This document shows positions 44,861 to 52,762 of a DNA stretch of 64,000 nt, one piece after another. The DNA comes from CANMXU01 sp052030545 (lineage in GTDB: Bacteria > Pseudomonadota > Gammaproteobacteria > Enterobacterales > Alteromonadaceae). A program made the position numbers and the translations under genes. The notes under the pieces are model-generated. The model was given only the letters and a program-made list of their open reading frames with translations. It was not told the origin of the DNA and did not search any database. How positions within the stretch are numbered: the stretch's first letter is position 1; every line of letters starts with the position of its first letter. The stretch covers positions 244,428 to 308,427 of the forward strand of contig NZ_JBPDIH010000007.1 of NCBI RefSeq assembly GCF_052030545.1, written 5' to 3'.

Positions 44861-46315
44861 ATGAAGTTCATTGTTAAGCCGCAAGCTGAAATTGCGATTA
44901 AAAGCCGTCCTGTACGTAAACGTTTTACTAAAATATTAGAGTCTAATATTAAAAATGTTTTGCGCCGCGTTGATGACCAACTTACCTCACGTGCTAACTG
45001 GGATAACATTGAAGTTAATACCAAAAATGACAGCCCTGAAAACCGTTTAGCGTTAATTGAAACATTAAAGTGCATTCCTGGTGTTTCGCAGTTTATTGAA
45101 GTGCAAAAAATGGACTTCACTGATGTTCATGACATTTTTGAAAAAACTTTAGCGGTTCATGCTAAAACCATTGAAAATAAAAGTTTCTGTGTACGTGTTA
45201 AACGTACCGGCACGCATGAGTTTAACTCATTAAAAGTTGAACAATATGTTGGCGGTGGCTTAAACCAGAACGTAGAAAGTGCTAGCGTAAAGCTTAAAAA
45301 GCCTGACGTAACCATTCGTTTAGAAATCAAAAACAATGACTTATTTATTGTCACCGAAACCCATAAAGGTTTAGGTGGTTTCCCTATTGCCACCCAAGAA
45401 GATGTGTTGTCATTAATGTCTGGCGGTTTTGACTCAGGTGTTGCCAGTTATCAAATGATCAAAAAAGGTGCTCGCACGCACTTTTGTTTCTTTAATTTAG
45501 GTGGCTCTGCGCACGAAGTGGGCGTTAAGCAAGTCAGTTACTACTTGTGGAATAAATTTGGCGCTTCACATCGCATTAAGTTTTTCGCGGTAGATTTTGA
45601 ACCAGTAGTTGCTGAAATTTTAGAAAAAGTAGAAAACGGCCAAATGGGCGTGGTACTTAAACGAATGATGATGCGCGCAGCGGCACAAATTGCTGAAAAA
45701 CGTGGTATTCAATCATTAGTTACTGGTGAAAGTTTAGGGCAGGTTTCTAGCCAAACATTAACCAACTTAAATGTGATCGACCGTGTTACCGATACCTTAA
45801 TTTTACGACCATTAGCCGCTTTTGATAAACAAGATATTATCGACATCGCTCGTAACATAGGCACTGAAGACTTTGCCAAAACTATTCCTGAATACTGTGG
45901 TGTTATCTCGAAAAAGCCAACGGTGAAAGCGGTATTGTCAAAAGTTGAAGCGGAAGAAGGTAACTTCGATTTTGGCATTTTAGACAAAGTGGTTGAAGAA
46001 ACGCGTATTTTTGATATTCGTGATATTGGCGATGCAACCGAAGAAGAAATTCATGCGGTTGATGAAGTTGCGCAATTTAATGAAAACTCAGTTGTTGTTG
46101 ATATTCGCAGCCCTGAAGAAGAAGACGAAAGCCCGTTAGACATTGAAGGTGTCGAGGTTATTCATATGCCGTTTTATAAATTAGGTACGCAATTTGGTGA
46201 TTTAGACAAATCAAAAGAATATTTATTATATTGTGACCGCGGCGTAATGAGTAAACTACAAGCCTTATACTTAATTGATAACGGCTTTACTAACGTAAAA
46301 GTTTATCGTCCTTAG
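44861..46315 (+). CDS. thiI: tRNA 4-thiouridine synthase ThiI with rhodanese domain
   Basis: 484 residues. N-terminal ferredoxin-like and THUMP domains (to about 165) bind tRNA; the PP-loop ATPase motif SGGFDSGVAS is at about 186-195; the conserved EYCGVISKKP holds a catalytic Cys; the C-terminal rhodanese domain carries the persulfide Cys458 in YCDRGVMSKLQ. It makes 4-thiouridine at tRNA position 8 and passes sulfur to thiamine thiazole synthesis. A heptad repeat array begins at the base right after the stop codon. Confidence 0.97.
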   Translation: MKFIVKPQAEIAIKSRPVRKRFTKILESNIKNVLRRVDDQLTSRANWDNIEVNTKNDSPENRLALIETLKCIPGVSQFIEVQKMDFTDVHDIFEKTLAVHAKTIENKSFCVRVKRTGTHEFNSLKVEQYVGGGLNQNVESASVKLKKPDVTIRLEIKNNDLFIVTETHKGLGGFPIATQEDVLSLMSGGFDSGVASYQMIKKGARTHFCFFNLGGSAHEVGVKQVSYYLWNKFGASHRIKFFAVDFEPVVAEILEKVENGQMGVVLKRMMMRAAAQIAEKRGIQSLVTGESLGQVSSQTLTNLNVIDRVTDTLILRPLAAFDKQDIIDIARNIGTEDFAKTIPEYCGVISKKPTVKAVLSKVEAEEGNFDFGILDKVVEETRIFDIRDIGDATEEEIHAVDEVAQFNENSVVVDIRSPEEEDESPLDIEGVEVIHMPFYKLGTQFGDLDKSKEYLLYCDRGVMSKLQALYLIDNGFTNVKVYRP

Positions 46316-46413
46316 AAGCTAGAAACTGCAAGTTCGCAGTGATAAGTAAAAAGCTAGAAGCTGTAAGTTAAAAGCTTCAAGTAAAAAGCTAAAAGCTGCA
46401 AGTTAAAAGATAA
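46316..46413 (+). repeat. Heptad repeat array (AAGYNNN), 14 units, directly after thiI
   Basis: Fourteen 7-nt units in unbroken phase from the first base after the thiI stop, including AAGCTAG (twice), AAGTAAA (twice), AAGTTAA (twice), AAGCTGT, AAGCTGC, AAGCTTC and AAGCTAA. Only two units lack the initial AAG. Sense strand equals thiI sense. The array runs into the terminator stem. Confidence 0.9.
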
Positions 46414-46447
46414 AAATGGCAAGCCCCAAAAGGACTTGCCATTTTTT
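46412..46447 (+). terminator. Rho-independent terminator of thiI
   Basis: AAAAATGGCAAG / CTTGCCATTTTT stem with an 11-nt loop and T run. On the minus strand it also ends in T residues, so it could serve panE as well. Confidence 0.88.
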
Positions 46448-46467
46448 GTTTAATCGCCAAAATTTTT

Positions 46468-46502
46468 ACCGCTTACCGCTTACCGCTTACCGCTTACCGC
46501 TT
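46468..46502 (-). repeat. Heptad repeat array (AAGCGGT x5) overlapping the panE 3' end
   Basis: Five identical AAGCGGT units on the minus strand. Two full units lie inside the panE reading frame and the third supplies its TAA stop; the others extend beyond. Same 7-bp period and AAG start as the thiI array 54 bp away, but on the opposite strand. Confidence 0.9.
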
Positions 46503-47389
46503 AGCTTGTTAACCGCTTGCCATAAACGACTATTTTCTGGTGTATTGACTTGGTATAACTTGCCTAATTTATCCACATAGCCATTAATATAATCGATTTC
46601 AGTTTTCTTGTTCGCCAGAATATCTGCGCGCATTGAAGAGCAGTTTCGGGCTGTTGCTTTGGCAACCTTTTGCACAGTACTTTCTAGCTCTGCTAAGTCT
46701 AATGAGACTTGCTGATGCTTTGCAACTTCGACAATTTCTTGCAATAGTGTATGTGTCACAGCGGTAAATTGCCCACTAGTGATAGCGCCATTTTCTACAT
46801 CATAAATAGCAGTTAATGGGTTGATCACACAATTGATCGCTAATTTCAGCCATTGTTTTGCTTTAATATCTTGATGCCAAAATATTTCAGCAAAGTACTG
46901 ATTAAACAATTGCATAAGTTGTTGCTTAAAGTCGATATCGACGGTGTTATTAACACAGCCAATATCAACCTGACCAACACCGGTGTGTACAATATGATCC
47001 TTAGCTAGTTTTTTGCTACCGTGGGTAAATAGCATGGCTAAAATGGGTTGCTTTTGAATAGCTTCGGGTAATTCCGTTAAGCTACTCATGCCATTGTGAG
47101 CTAGGGCAATAACCGCTGTCTTGCCAATATATGCTTGGTGAGCGGCTAATGCATCGTTAAGTTGGTAGGCTTTTACGCAATAAATCACTAAGTCTGCTTG
47201 TTTAAGTGTTTCTTTATTGGCTAGCGTTATCGCTATAGTTTCGTCTTTGCCATCTATATTGGTAAAAGTAAATTGGCGCTCATTAAAACTAGGTGAGGCG
47301 AGTAAACTAAGGCGCAATGGTTCACTTTTTACTAAATGCGCATAACACAGTAATCCTATTGCGCCTTGACCGACAATAACGATATTCAT
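46487..47389 (-). CDS. panE: 2-dehydropantoate 2-reductase (ketopantoate reductase)
   Basis: 300 residues. NADPH enzyme that reduces ketopantoate to pantoate for coenzyme A. N-terminal dinucleotide motif GQGAIGLL (7-14); conserved Lys in CVKAYQ; the C-terminal helical domain carries KQWLKLAINCVINPLTA and the later catalytic Glu in ...EVA region. The last residues (LSGKR) and stop come from a heptad repeat. The start overlaps the vanZ-like stop (ATGA). The best-fitting function in the family is PanE, but related reductases exist. Confidence 0.88.
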   Translation of the reverse strand: MNIVIVGQGAIGLLCYAHLVKSEPLRLSLLASPSFNERQFTFTNIDGKDETIAITLANKETLKQADLVIYCVKAYQLNDALAAHQAYIGKTAVIALAHNGMSSLTELPEAIQKQPILAMLFTHGSKKLAKDHIVHTGVGQVDIGCVNNTVDIDFKQQLMQLFNQYFAEIFWHQDIKAKQWLKLAINCVINPLTAIYDVENGAITSGQFTAVTHTLLQEIVEVAKHQQVSLDLAELESTVQKVAKATARNCSSMRADILANKKTEIDYINGYVDKLGKLYQVNTPENSRLWQAVNKLSGKR

Positions 47390-47733
47390 GCTGCCGCCTT
47401 TTTCGAAAATTTATTAAAAATTAATTGCATCATTACAAAGAAAGCAATACCTAAAGCATCGGCTATAAAGTCGCTCATTTCACCATTTCGAAATCCAAGA
47501 AAATGCTGACCAAGTTCAGTTAAACCACTATATAGCAACAAGCATAAACTCATTGCCAGTAAAGACCCGTCGACAATTAAATAGACCAACCAAGTTAAAA
47601 AGAAAAAGCCAATAAAATGTCCTAACTTATCTATCGCAGCTATTTTTAATAACAATGGTAATAGCGGCGAAAAGTACAAAAGTACACTAAGAAGCAAGCT
47701 GATAATAAGTGGCAGGTAAGGGCGATAATTCAT
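47386..47733 (-). CDS. VanZ-like family membrane protein
   Basis: 115 residues from the ATG at 47733 (an upstream TTG adds nine). Four hydrophobic helices, with DKLGHFIGFFFLTWL and LTELGQHFLGFRNGEMSDFIADALG, typical of the VanZ-like family. Function in bacteria outside glycopeptide resistance is not established. Overlaps panE by 4 nt, so the two are translationally coupled. Confidence 0.85.
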   Translation of the reverse strand: MNYRPYLPLIISLLLSVLLYFSPLLPLLLKIAAIDKLGHFIGFFFLTWLVYLIVDGSLLAMSLCLLLYSGLTELGQHFLGFRNGEMSDFIADALGIAFFVMMQLIFNKFSKKAAA

Positions 47734-47827
47734 CTGTTTTAAATAATCGTTAAATAACAATATGATCGTAAGGCTAGGGTATTGATCTTAACATGCACTA
47801 ATAGTTTGTGCGAGGTGACATAACCCT

Positions 47828-47856
47828 TTGGCGATCATAAAAGAGTTTGTTAAAAT
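47828..47856 (+). promoter_or_regulatory. Candidate sigma-70 promoter of yajQ
   Basis: TTGGCG and TAAAAT separated by 17 bp, about 43 nt before the yajQ ATG. Confidence 0.5.
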
Positions 47857-47898
47857 ACGCGCCATTAAATTTAATCAATCGTGATAAAGAGAATCCTT

Positions 47899-48381
47899 AT
47901 GCCTTCATTAGATATTGTTTCTGAAATTAATTTAGAAGAAGTTCGTAATGCGACAGAAAACTGTAATCGTGAACTATCAACTCGATTTGACTTTAGAGGA
48001 GTAGAGGCGAGCTTTGAATGGAAAAAACCAAATATTTCCGTGAAAGCGGCAGAATCTTTTCAATTAAGGCAAATGACCGATATTTTGCGTGCGCAATTGA
48101 TGAAGCGTCAAATTGATGCCAAAGCTATGAAAATAGGTGAACCTTCATTTTCTGGTAAAACGGTTAACCAAACCGTTTCTTTTCAAGAAGGCATTGAACA
48201 GCCTGTGGCTAAAAAATTAGTTAAATTAATTAAAGATAGCAAACTAAAAGTTCAAGCGGCGATACAAGGTGATAAATTACGTATCACAGGTAAAAAGCGT
48301 GATGATTTACAAGCGGTGATGAAATTAGTGCGCGACGCCGACTTAGAGCAATCTTTTCAATTTGAAAATTTTAAAGATTAA
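47899..48381 (+). CDS. yajQ: YajQ family nucleotide-binding protein
   Basis: 160 residues from the ATG giving MPSLDIVSEINLEEVRNA, which matches the conserved YajQ start; the GTG 18 nt upstream is not needed. Two ferredoxin-like halves with TRFDFRG and KLVKLIKDSKLKVQAAIQGD. Some members bind c-di-GMP (known for a Xanthomonas homologue) and others bind tRNA or nucleotides; the role here is open. A 316-bp inverted-repeat element begins 5 nt after its stop. Confidence 0.95.
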   Translation: MPSLDIVSEINLEEVRNATENCNRELSTRFDFRGVEASFEWKKPNISVKAAESFQLRQMTDILRAQLMKRQIDAKAMKIGEPSFSGKTVNQTVSFQEGIEQPVAKKLVKLIKDSKLKVQAAIQGDKLRITGKKRDDLQAVMKLVRDADLEQSFQFENFKD

Positions 48382-48385
48382 TTGT

Positions 48386-48701
48386 TAGAGCGTGTTGAAC
48401 TTTCAAGTTTGTTTTTGCAGCCGTTTGTTGGGTATTTATACAAGGCGGTGCTTTTGATGTGTGGTTATTCCACATGATAAAGCACCAACACCGTATAAAT
48501 GACAACAAACGCTGTCCGAAGGATTCGGCTAAAAGCCTTTTACTCTTTGTTGCCTACATGGATGTAGGTACTTAGGTTACGTTTGGAACTAGTAACCTGT
48601 GTGAGGTGTTTTGCTTAGGTGACTAGGCAACAAACCTCACGCCGCGATTAAAACGCTTTTATCTCGAACAAAATTCAAACAGCAAAGATCAACACGCTCT
48701 A
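48386..48701. mobile_element. 316-bp inverted-repeat-bounded non-coding element with multiple hairpins (MITE-like or structured RNA)
   Basis: Bounded by perfect 13-bp inverted repeats TAGAGCGTGTTGA / TCAACACGCTCTA, imperfectly extending to about 26 bp. Internal hairpins in order: a long one at 48422-48511 (arms of about 42 nt, GTTTGTTG...GTGTGG and its partner); CCGAA-GGA-TTCGG at 48516-48528; CCTACAT-GG-ATGTAGG at 48553-48568; AGGTTAC/GTAACCT at 48574-48598; GTGAGGT/ACCTCAC at 48601-48640. No open frame. I see no clear target duplication. It may be a non-autonomous transposable element or a repeated structured RNA. Confidence 0.7.
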
Positions 48702-48722
48702 GTTTGTTAAAGTGAACATTAT

Positions 48723-48751
48723 TGCTTGGTTAGCTTTTATCAGCCAAGCAA
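48723..48751 (-). terminator. Hairpin downstream of the first FimT-like gene
   Basis: TTGCTTGG / CCAAGCAA stem with a 13-nt loop, 19 nt past the stop; weak T tract on the minus strand. Confidence 0.4.
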
Positions 48752-48769
48752 TAATTTAAATGTAATAGT

Positions 48770-49327
48770 TTAGCTGCAAGTCAGTTCGTCACCTGAACGG
48801 TTTTCGTCTTTGCCGTCGTTATCGGTATCTGCGCTAGTATAAGTGCGACCAGAGCTAGAAACATCTATACCACGGTTTTCATCAGCATATCCATTAGGGC
48901 AATAGCGAAATGTGCCAGTACTGTCGCCAACGGTTTGCCCCGTTGGTGCATATACTACCGAGTCGGTGTTAAACACCAATTGATCGCCTGTATTTATCGC
49001 AGACTTTGTTTTGATAACACCATCAACATTAAGCACGCCGATAATACCTGACCAGTTATTGCTGCCAGAGCAGGCATCTTCATCTGAATTTAATGGGCAA
49101 ACGCTGGTATTATTGTCGGTATTAATGGCAATATTACGAGCGGTTAATAGTAAGCGTTGCATTTCAGATATTTGCCCGTCAACACGCATGCCGACTAGCA
49201 AATTATTTAAGCTTGGCAGTGCGACTGCTGCTAAAATGGCAACAATTGCGATTCCAACCATTAATTCAACAAGTGTAAAACCTTGATTTTTTTGACGTGT
49301 TTTAAGCTGTGACTTTTTGTTTAACAT
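48770..49327 (-). CDS. GspH/FimT-type pseudopilin (copy 1)
   Basis: 185 residues from the ATG at 49327. Prepilin leader of about 19 residues ending in Gly, then FTLVELMVGIAIVAILAAVA, the type IV pilin N-helix with Glu5, cut by a prepilin peptidase between Gly and Phe. The C-terminal FimT/GspH head has a Cys pair (SVCPLNS...DACSGS) and ends with an acidic DTDNDGKDENRSGDELTC. Minor pseudopilins of this type sit at pilus tips; FimT proteins can bind DNA in natural transformation. A paralogue lies upstream on the same strand. No other pilus genes are near. Confidence 0.9.
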   Translation of the reverse strand: MLNKKSQLKTRQKNQGFTLVELMVGIAIVAILAAVALPSLNNLLVGMRVDGQISEMQRLLLTARNIAINTDNNTSVCPLNSDEDACSGSNNWSGIIGVLNVDGVIKTKSAINTGDQLVFNTDSVVYAPTGQTVGDSTGTFRYCPNGYADENRGIDVSSSGRTYTSADTDNDGKDENRSGDELTCS

Positions 49328-49360
49328 AATATTACCCAAGTGAGGCTACTGCATATTACC

Positions 49361-49558
49361 TAACCTGAGTTCGGTTTAACAAATATTTCTCTAGCAGCTA
49401 CTTTTACTTACTTCCGCGTTAAATTCACTTGCAATAGGCTAGCTATTGGCGCGTAAATTTGCCTTGAATTAAGCAAAACTAACAAGCTAGATGTTAACAT
49501 GAAAAATAGAATGATATATTTCAACTAGTTAAACATCTCTTAAACGGAACTCAGGTTA
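49361..49558. mobile_element. 198-bp element with 19-bp terminal inverted repeats between the two pseudopilin genes
   Basis: TAACCTGAGTTCGGTTTAA at 49361-49379 and TTAAACGGAACTCAGGTTA at 49540-49558 are inverted copies with one mismatch. The interior is AT-rich with no open frame, with a small hairpin near CAATAG-GCTAG-CTATTG. The size and ends resemble a small non-autonomous mobile element; a regulatory inverted repeat is an alternative. Confidence 0.6.
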
Positions 49559-49571
49559 CCTAGGTATTTAT

Positions 49572-49600
49572 AGCACTATCGACTGGATCTCGCTAGTGCT
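49572..49600 (-). terminator. Hairpin downstream of the second FimT-like gene
   Basis: AGCACTA / TAGTGCT stem, 13 nt past the stop codon on the minus strand; no good T run. Confidence 0.35.
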
Positions 49601-49612
49601 TAAGTTAAACCA

Positions 49613-50173
49613 CTATTGGCAGACTATTTCGCCGCCTTGCCTTTTTTCATCCTGTCCGTCGTGGTCAATATCTGTGGTCATATACAAACGACCCGAGCGA
49701 GCAACAATAATACCGCGAGACTTTTCCTGAAAGCCTTTTGGACAATAACGAAAAGTACCGTTACTTAAACCGCTTAATTGCCCGGTTGGTTGATAGACCA
49801 CTTTATTGCGATATTTTGCATAAATGAGTTGATCGCCTTCGCGGATCGCACTTTTGACCTTAATCGCCAATTCATTGTTTTGTGGTTCAAACAATTGGTT
49901 ATTATTTAAATCGATAAATACGCTAATTGGCTCTTGCCATTGCGTGCTACAGGCATTGGCAGAATTTAGTGGGCAAACCGTGACGTTTCTGCCAGAGTTT
50001 ATGGCAAAGTTACGGGCAGAAAGTAATAAACGGTGGAGTTGTGAAATTTCATTATCGACACGTGTTTCAATAAGAAACCCGCTTAAACTGGTCACGCTAA
50101 GTGTGGTTAATATGGCAACAATTGCAATTGTTACCATAAGTTCTATCAAGGTAAGTCCTTTACTTTTATGCAT
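49613..50173 (-). CDS. GspH/FimT-type pseudopilin (copy 2)
   Basis: 186 residues with a very short leader MHKSKG cut before LTLIELMVTIAIVAILTTLS. It aligns along its length with copy 1: LHRLLLSARNFAIN, TVCPLNS, GDQLIYA, VVYQPTGQLSGLSNGTFRYC, SRGI, SGRLY, and the terminal DIDHDGQDEKRQGGEIVC. ATG with AAAGGA upstream. Probably a duplication of copy 1 or the reverse; the 285-bp gap between them contains an inverted-repeat element. Prepilin peptidase and pilus assembly genes must be elsewhere. Confidence 0.9.
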   Translation of the reverse strand: MHKSKGLTLIELMVTIAIVAILTTLSVTSLSGFLIETRVDNEISQLHRLLLSARNFAINSGRNVTVCPLNSANACSTQWQEPISVFIDLNNNQLFEPQNNELAIKVKSAIREGDQLIYAKYRNKVVYQPTGQLSGLSNGTFRYCPKGFQEKSRGIIVARSGRLYMTTDIDHDGQDEKRQGGEIVCQ

Positions 50174-50292
50174 AATAAATCCTTTATTAGCAGCTAATCG
50201 CTTTTTAGTTATAGCTGCTAACGATTTATCTTGCGAATTAATTTTTGCGTAAATTCACTTTTTCTTGCTAGGTTTAAGCGTCAATTAAGCGC

Positions 50293-51123
50293 TTAGTCGT
50301 AAATGGTAGGAATTGGCGCACGTTTGTGCTGAGTCGCTTGATAAATTTTAATGATTTTAGCGGATACTTGCTCTGATACCGGCTTGCCTTCTAGAAAATC
50401 GTCAAGCTCGTTATAGCTTAACCCTAACGCGTCTTCATCTTTCTTGCCCGGGTCTAAGTCTTCAAGATCAGCTGTTGGCGCTTTATGTATTAATAACTCA
50501 GGCGCACCTAAGGTTTGCGCAAGTTGTCTTACTTGGCGTTTAGATAAACCAAATAAAGGGGCTAAATCACACGCGCCGTCACCCCATTTGGTAAAAAATC
50601 CGGTAATATTTTCTGCTGAATGGTCAGTACCTAATACTAAACCACCAACAATGCCGGCAATATGGTATTGCATTACCATGCGAGTTCTAGCTTTTACATT
50701 ACCTTTTGAAAAATCAATTTGGCTTTCTGAAGCAGATAAAGCACCAGCGTTATCAAGTGCCGCAACGGCTTCTTGATGAATGCCCTGTGCGCCGGCTTCA
50801 ATATTTGTGGTTAAACATTTGCTTGGCTGAATAAAGCTTAACGCTAACTGGGCGTCGTCTTCATCCGCTTGCACGCCAAAAGGTAAACGCATCGCAATAA
50901 ACTGGTACTCGTTGTTATGTTCTTGATTTAACTCGTCAATAGCTAATTGTGCTAAACGCCCGCATGTTGAAGAATCTACACCACCGCTAATGCCTAAAAT
51001 TAGTGATTTTAAACCAGAGCTGAGTAGGGTATTTTTAATAAAGTCTATACGTCTTCTAATTTCAAAATCAGGGTCTATTTGCGGTAAAACTTTCATTTCT
51101 TCAATAATGAATTGCGCGTTCAT
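50293..51123 (-). CDS. nadE: Ammonia-dependent NAD+ synthetase
   Basis: 276 residues of the single-domain, ammonia-dependent type, as in E. coli. ATP pyrophosphatase loop SGGVDSSTCGRLAQL at about 45-59; KARTRMVMQYHIAG, GTDHSAE, TKWGDGACDLAPLFGLSK, and the C-terminal KRAPIPTIYD are typical. Converts deamido-NAD to NAD with ammonia. Not in an obvious operon; glnB, encoding the nitrogen sensor, is divergent next door. Confidence 0.97.
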   Translation of the reverse strand: MNAQFIIEEMKVLPQIDPDFEIRRRIDFIKNTLLSSGLKSLILGISGGVDSSTCGRLAQLAIDELNQEHNNEYQFIAMRLPFGVQADEDDAQLALSFIQPSKCLTTNIEAGAQGIHQEAVAALDNAGALSASESQIDFSKGNVKARTRMVMQYHIAGIVGGLVLGTDHSAENITGFFTKWGDGACDLAPLFGLSKRQVRQLAQTLGAPELLIHKAPTADLEDLDPGKKDEDALGLSYNELDDFLEGKPVSEQVSAKIIKIYQATQHKRAPIPTIYD

Positions 51124-51421
51124 AACTTGCCTTGTGCTTTATAGAGTTAATGGTATTACGAGATGCGGGCTGATATTAGTTAGTCTTTAATTACTAACAA
51201 ATAACCAATAATGAACATCAGTGTACCAAATTTCGTCGATGTTTGAATATTATCATTATCTTAAATTAGCAAAAAATTGATTTAAATTTACGGATAGCTG
51301 TACTCTTTTTGTTGTCGGTTAGGTATGCTGTTATTATTAATTTAAGTCGAGGCCTGTTTATTGTTCAGCGAGTAGTGCGCCTGAAAATTCTCCAGCCCTA
51401 AGTCAACATTGGAATATTAAG
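51124..51421. other. Divergent region between nadE and glnB
   Basis: About 300 bp without a gene. I see no clear sigma-54 or other named site; the glnB promoter presumably lies around 51300-51360. Confidence 0.4.
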
Positions 51422-51760
51422 ATGAAAAAAATAGAAGCGATTATTAAACCATTCAAAATGGACGACGTACGTGAAGCTTTAAGCGAAATTGGCATTACGG
51501 GTATGACGGTTTCTGAAGTAAAAGGATTTGGTCGCCAAAAAGGTCACACTGAATTATACCGTGGCGCCGAATACATGGTTGATTTTTTACCTAAAGTAAA
51601 ACTTGAAATTGTTATCGGTGATGAAGATGTTGACCGCTGTGTTGATGCGATTATGGAAACCGCACAAACAGGTAAAATTGGCGATGGTAAAATATTTATC
51701 ACGGAAGTCGAGCGTGTTATTCGTATTCGGACGGGTGAAGAAAACGATACCGCTATTTAA
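51422..51760 (+). CDS. glnB: Nitrogen regulatory protein P-II
   Basis: 112 residues. Trimeric sensor of 2-oxoglutarate, ATP/ADP and, through uridylylation, glutamine. The T-loop holds Tyr51 (ELYRGAEYMVDFLPK), the uridylylation site; the B and C loops read TGKIGDGKIF and RIRTGEE. Not followed by amtB, so GlnB is favoured over GlnK. Followed by a strong bidirectional terminator. Confidence 0.96.
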   Translation: MKKIEAIIKPFKMDDVREALSEIGITGMTVSEVKGFGRQKGHTELYRGAEYMVDFLPKVKLEIVIGDEDVDRCVDAIMETAQTGKIGDGKIFITEVERVIRIRTGEENDTAI

Positions 51761-51782
51761 TAGTAGAATTTAAAATCATTTA

Positions 51783-51818
51783 AAAAAACGCCGCGCTAAT
51801 TAATAGCGCGGCGTTTTT
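51783..51818. terminator. Bidirectional terminator between glnB and bamD
   Basis: AAAAACGCCGCGCTA / TAGCGCGGCGTTTTT, 15-bp perfect stem with a 5-nt loop, between convergent genes. Confidence 0.95.
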
Positions 51819-51850
51819 ATTTATCTAGAATTTGACCTACAGAACAATAA

Positions 51851-52612
51851 TTAGCGTATTAGTTTATTGTCTGGGTAGTTAGCCACTAATACTTGTTTAG
51901 CGTTGGCTTTCAAATCATCTAAGCCAAGTTTTTCATAACACTCAATCATCATCACTAATGCATCTTCAACTTCAGCACTTGGCGAATAATATTCAACTAC
52001 GTAGCGAGCGCGATTTACCGCGGAAATATAGGCTTCACGTTTAAAGTAGAATTTTGCCACCGCAATTTCGTACTGTGCTAAGCGCGATTTAATTGCGTAC
52101 ATGCGTTTGCGAGCGTCAGCGGCATATTTACTGTCGGGGTATTTGGTCACGATAGTTTTTAAGTCGTTAAATGCTGATTTTGATGCGGTAGGGTCGCGAT
52201 CTGAACGGTCAATACCGGCAAGATCTTGGAATAAATTAACCTCGGTTTCAATATTAATAAGTGCACGCATGTAATAGACATAGTCAATATTAATATGGGT
52301 TGGGTTTAAACGTAAAAATCTATCGGTTAGTGCGATGCCTTGTGCTGCATCACCACTTTTATAATAAGCGTAAATTAAATCTAATTGAACTTGATGTGAA
52401 ATAGGCCCAAAAGGAAAACGAGAGTCTATTGCTGATAATATTTGGATCGCTTTTTGATACAAACCGCTGTCAAGTGCCGCTCTAGCGTCAACTAACAAAG
52501 ATTGCGCCGACTTGTCAGGAACCTTCTCAAGCTCAGCTTCATCAGAAGAAGAACAGCCTGCTAACCCAAGGGCTAACATCAATAACATCATTTTTATGGT
52601 TAGTTTTTCCAT
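51851..52612 (-). CDS. bamD: Outer membrane assembly lipoprotein BamD
   Basis: 253 residues from the ATG at 52612 (a GTG 15 nt upstream is less likely). Lipobox GLAGC, Cys20. The mature protein is all helical TPR-like repeats: LLVDARAALDSGLYQKAIQI, the conserved FPFGP, an AYYKSGD repeat, RFLRLNPTHINIDYVYYMRA, PDSKYAADARKR, and a C-terminal YPDNKL. Essential part of the BAM complex that inserts outer-membrane proteins. Divergent from rluD, the conserved gammaproteobacterial arrangement. Confidence 0.96.
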   Translation of the reverse strand: MEKLTIKMMLLMLALGLAGCSSSDEAELEKVPDKSAQSLLVDARAALDSGLYQKAIQILSAIDSRFPFGPISHQVQLDLIYAYYKSGDAAQGIALTDRFLRLNPTHINIDYVYYMRALINIETEVNLFQDLAGIDRSDRDPTASKSAFNDLKTIVTKYPDSKYAADARKRMYAIKSRLAQYEIAVAKFYFKREAYISAVNRARYVVEYYSPSAEVEDALVMMIECYEKLGLDDLKANAKQVLVANYPDNKLIR

Positions 52613-52762
52613 ATATTTCAAAATCACTACGTTGGTTTAGTTAAAATTATTATCTTTGCCCCTCAGAAAGGGGTAAAATAGTCTTTTTTGTACAAGACTA
52701 GGTTTTGAGCATTCTAACCTAGCACACTTGCCTTGCACAGCGCTAATTGATAAGAGAGTTTA

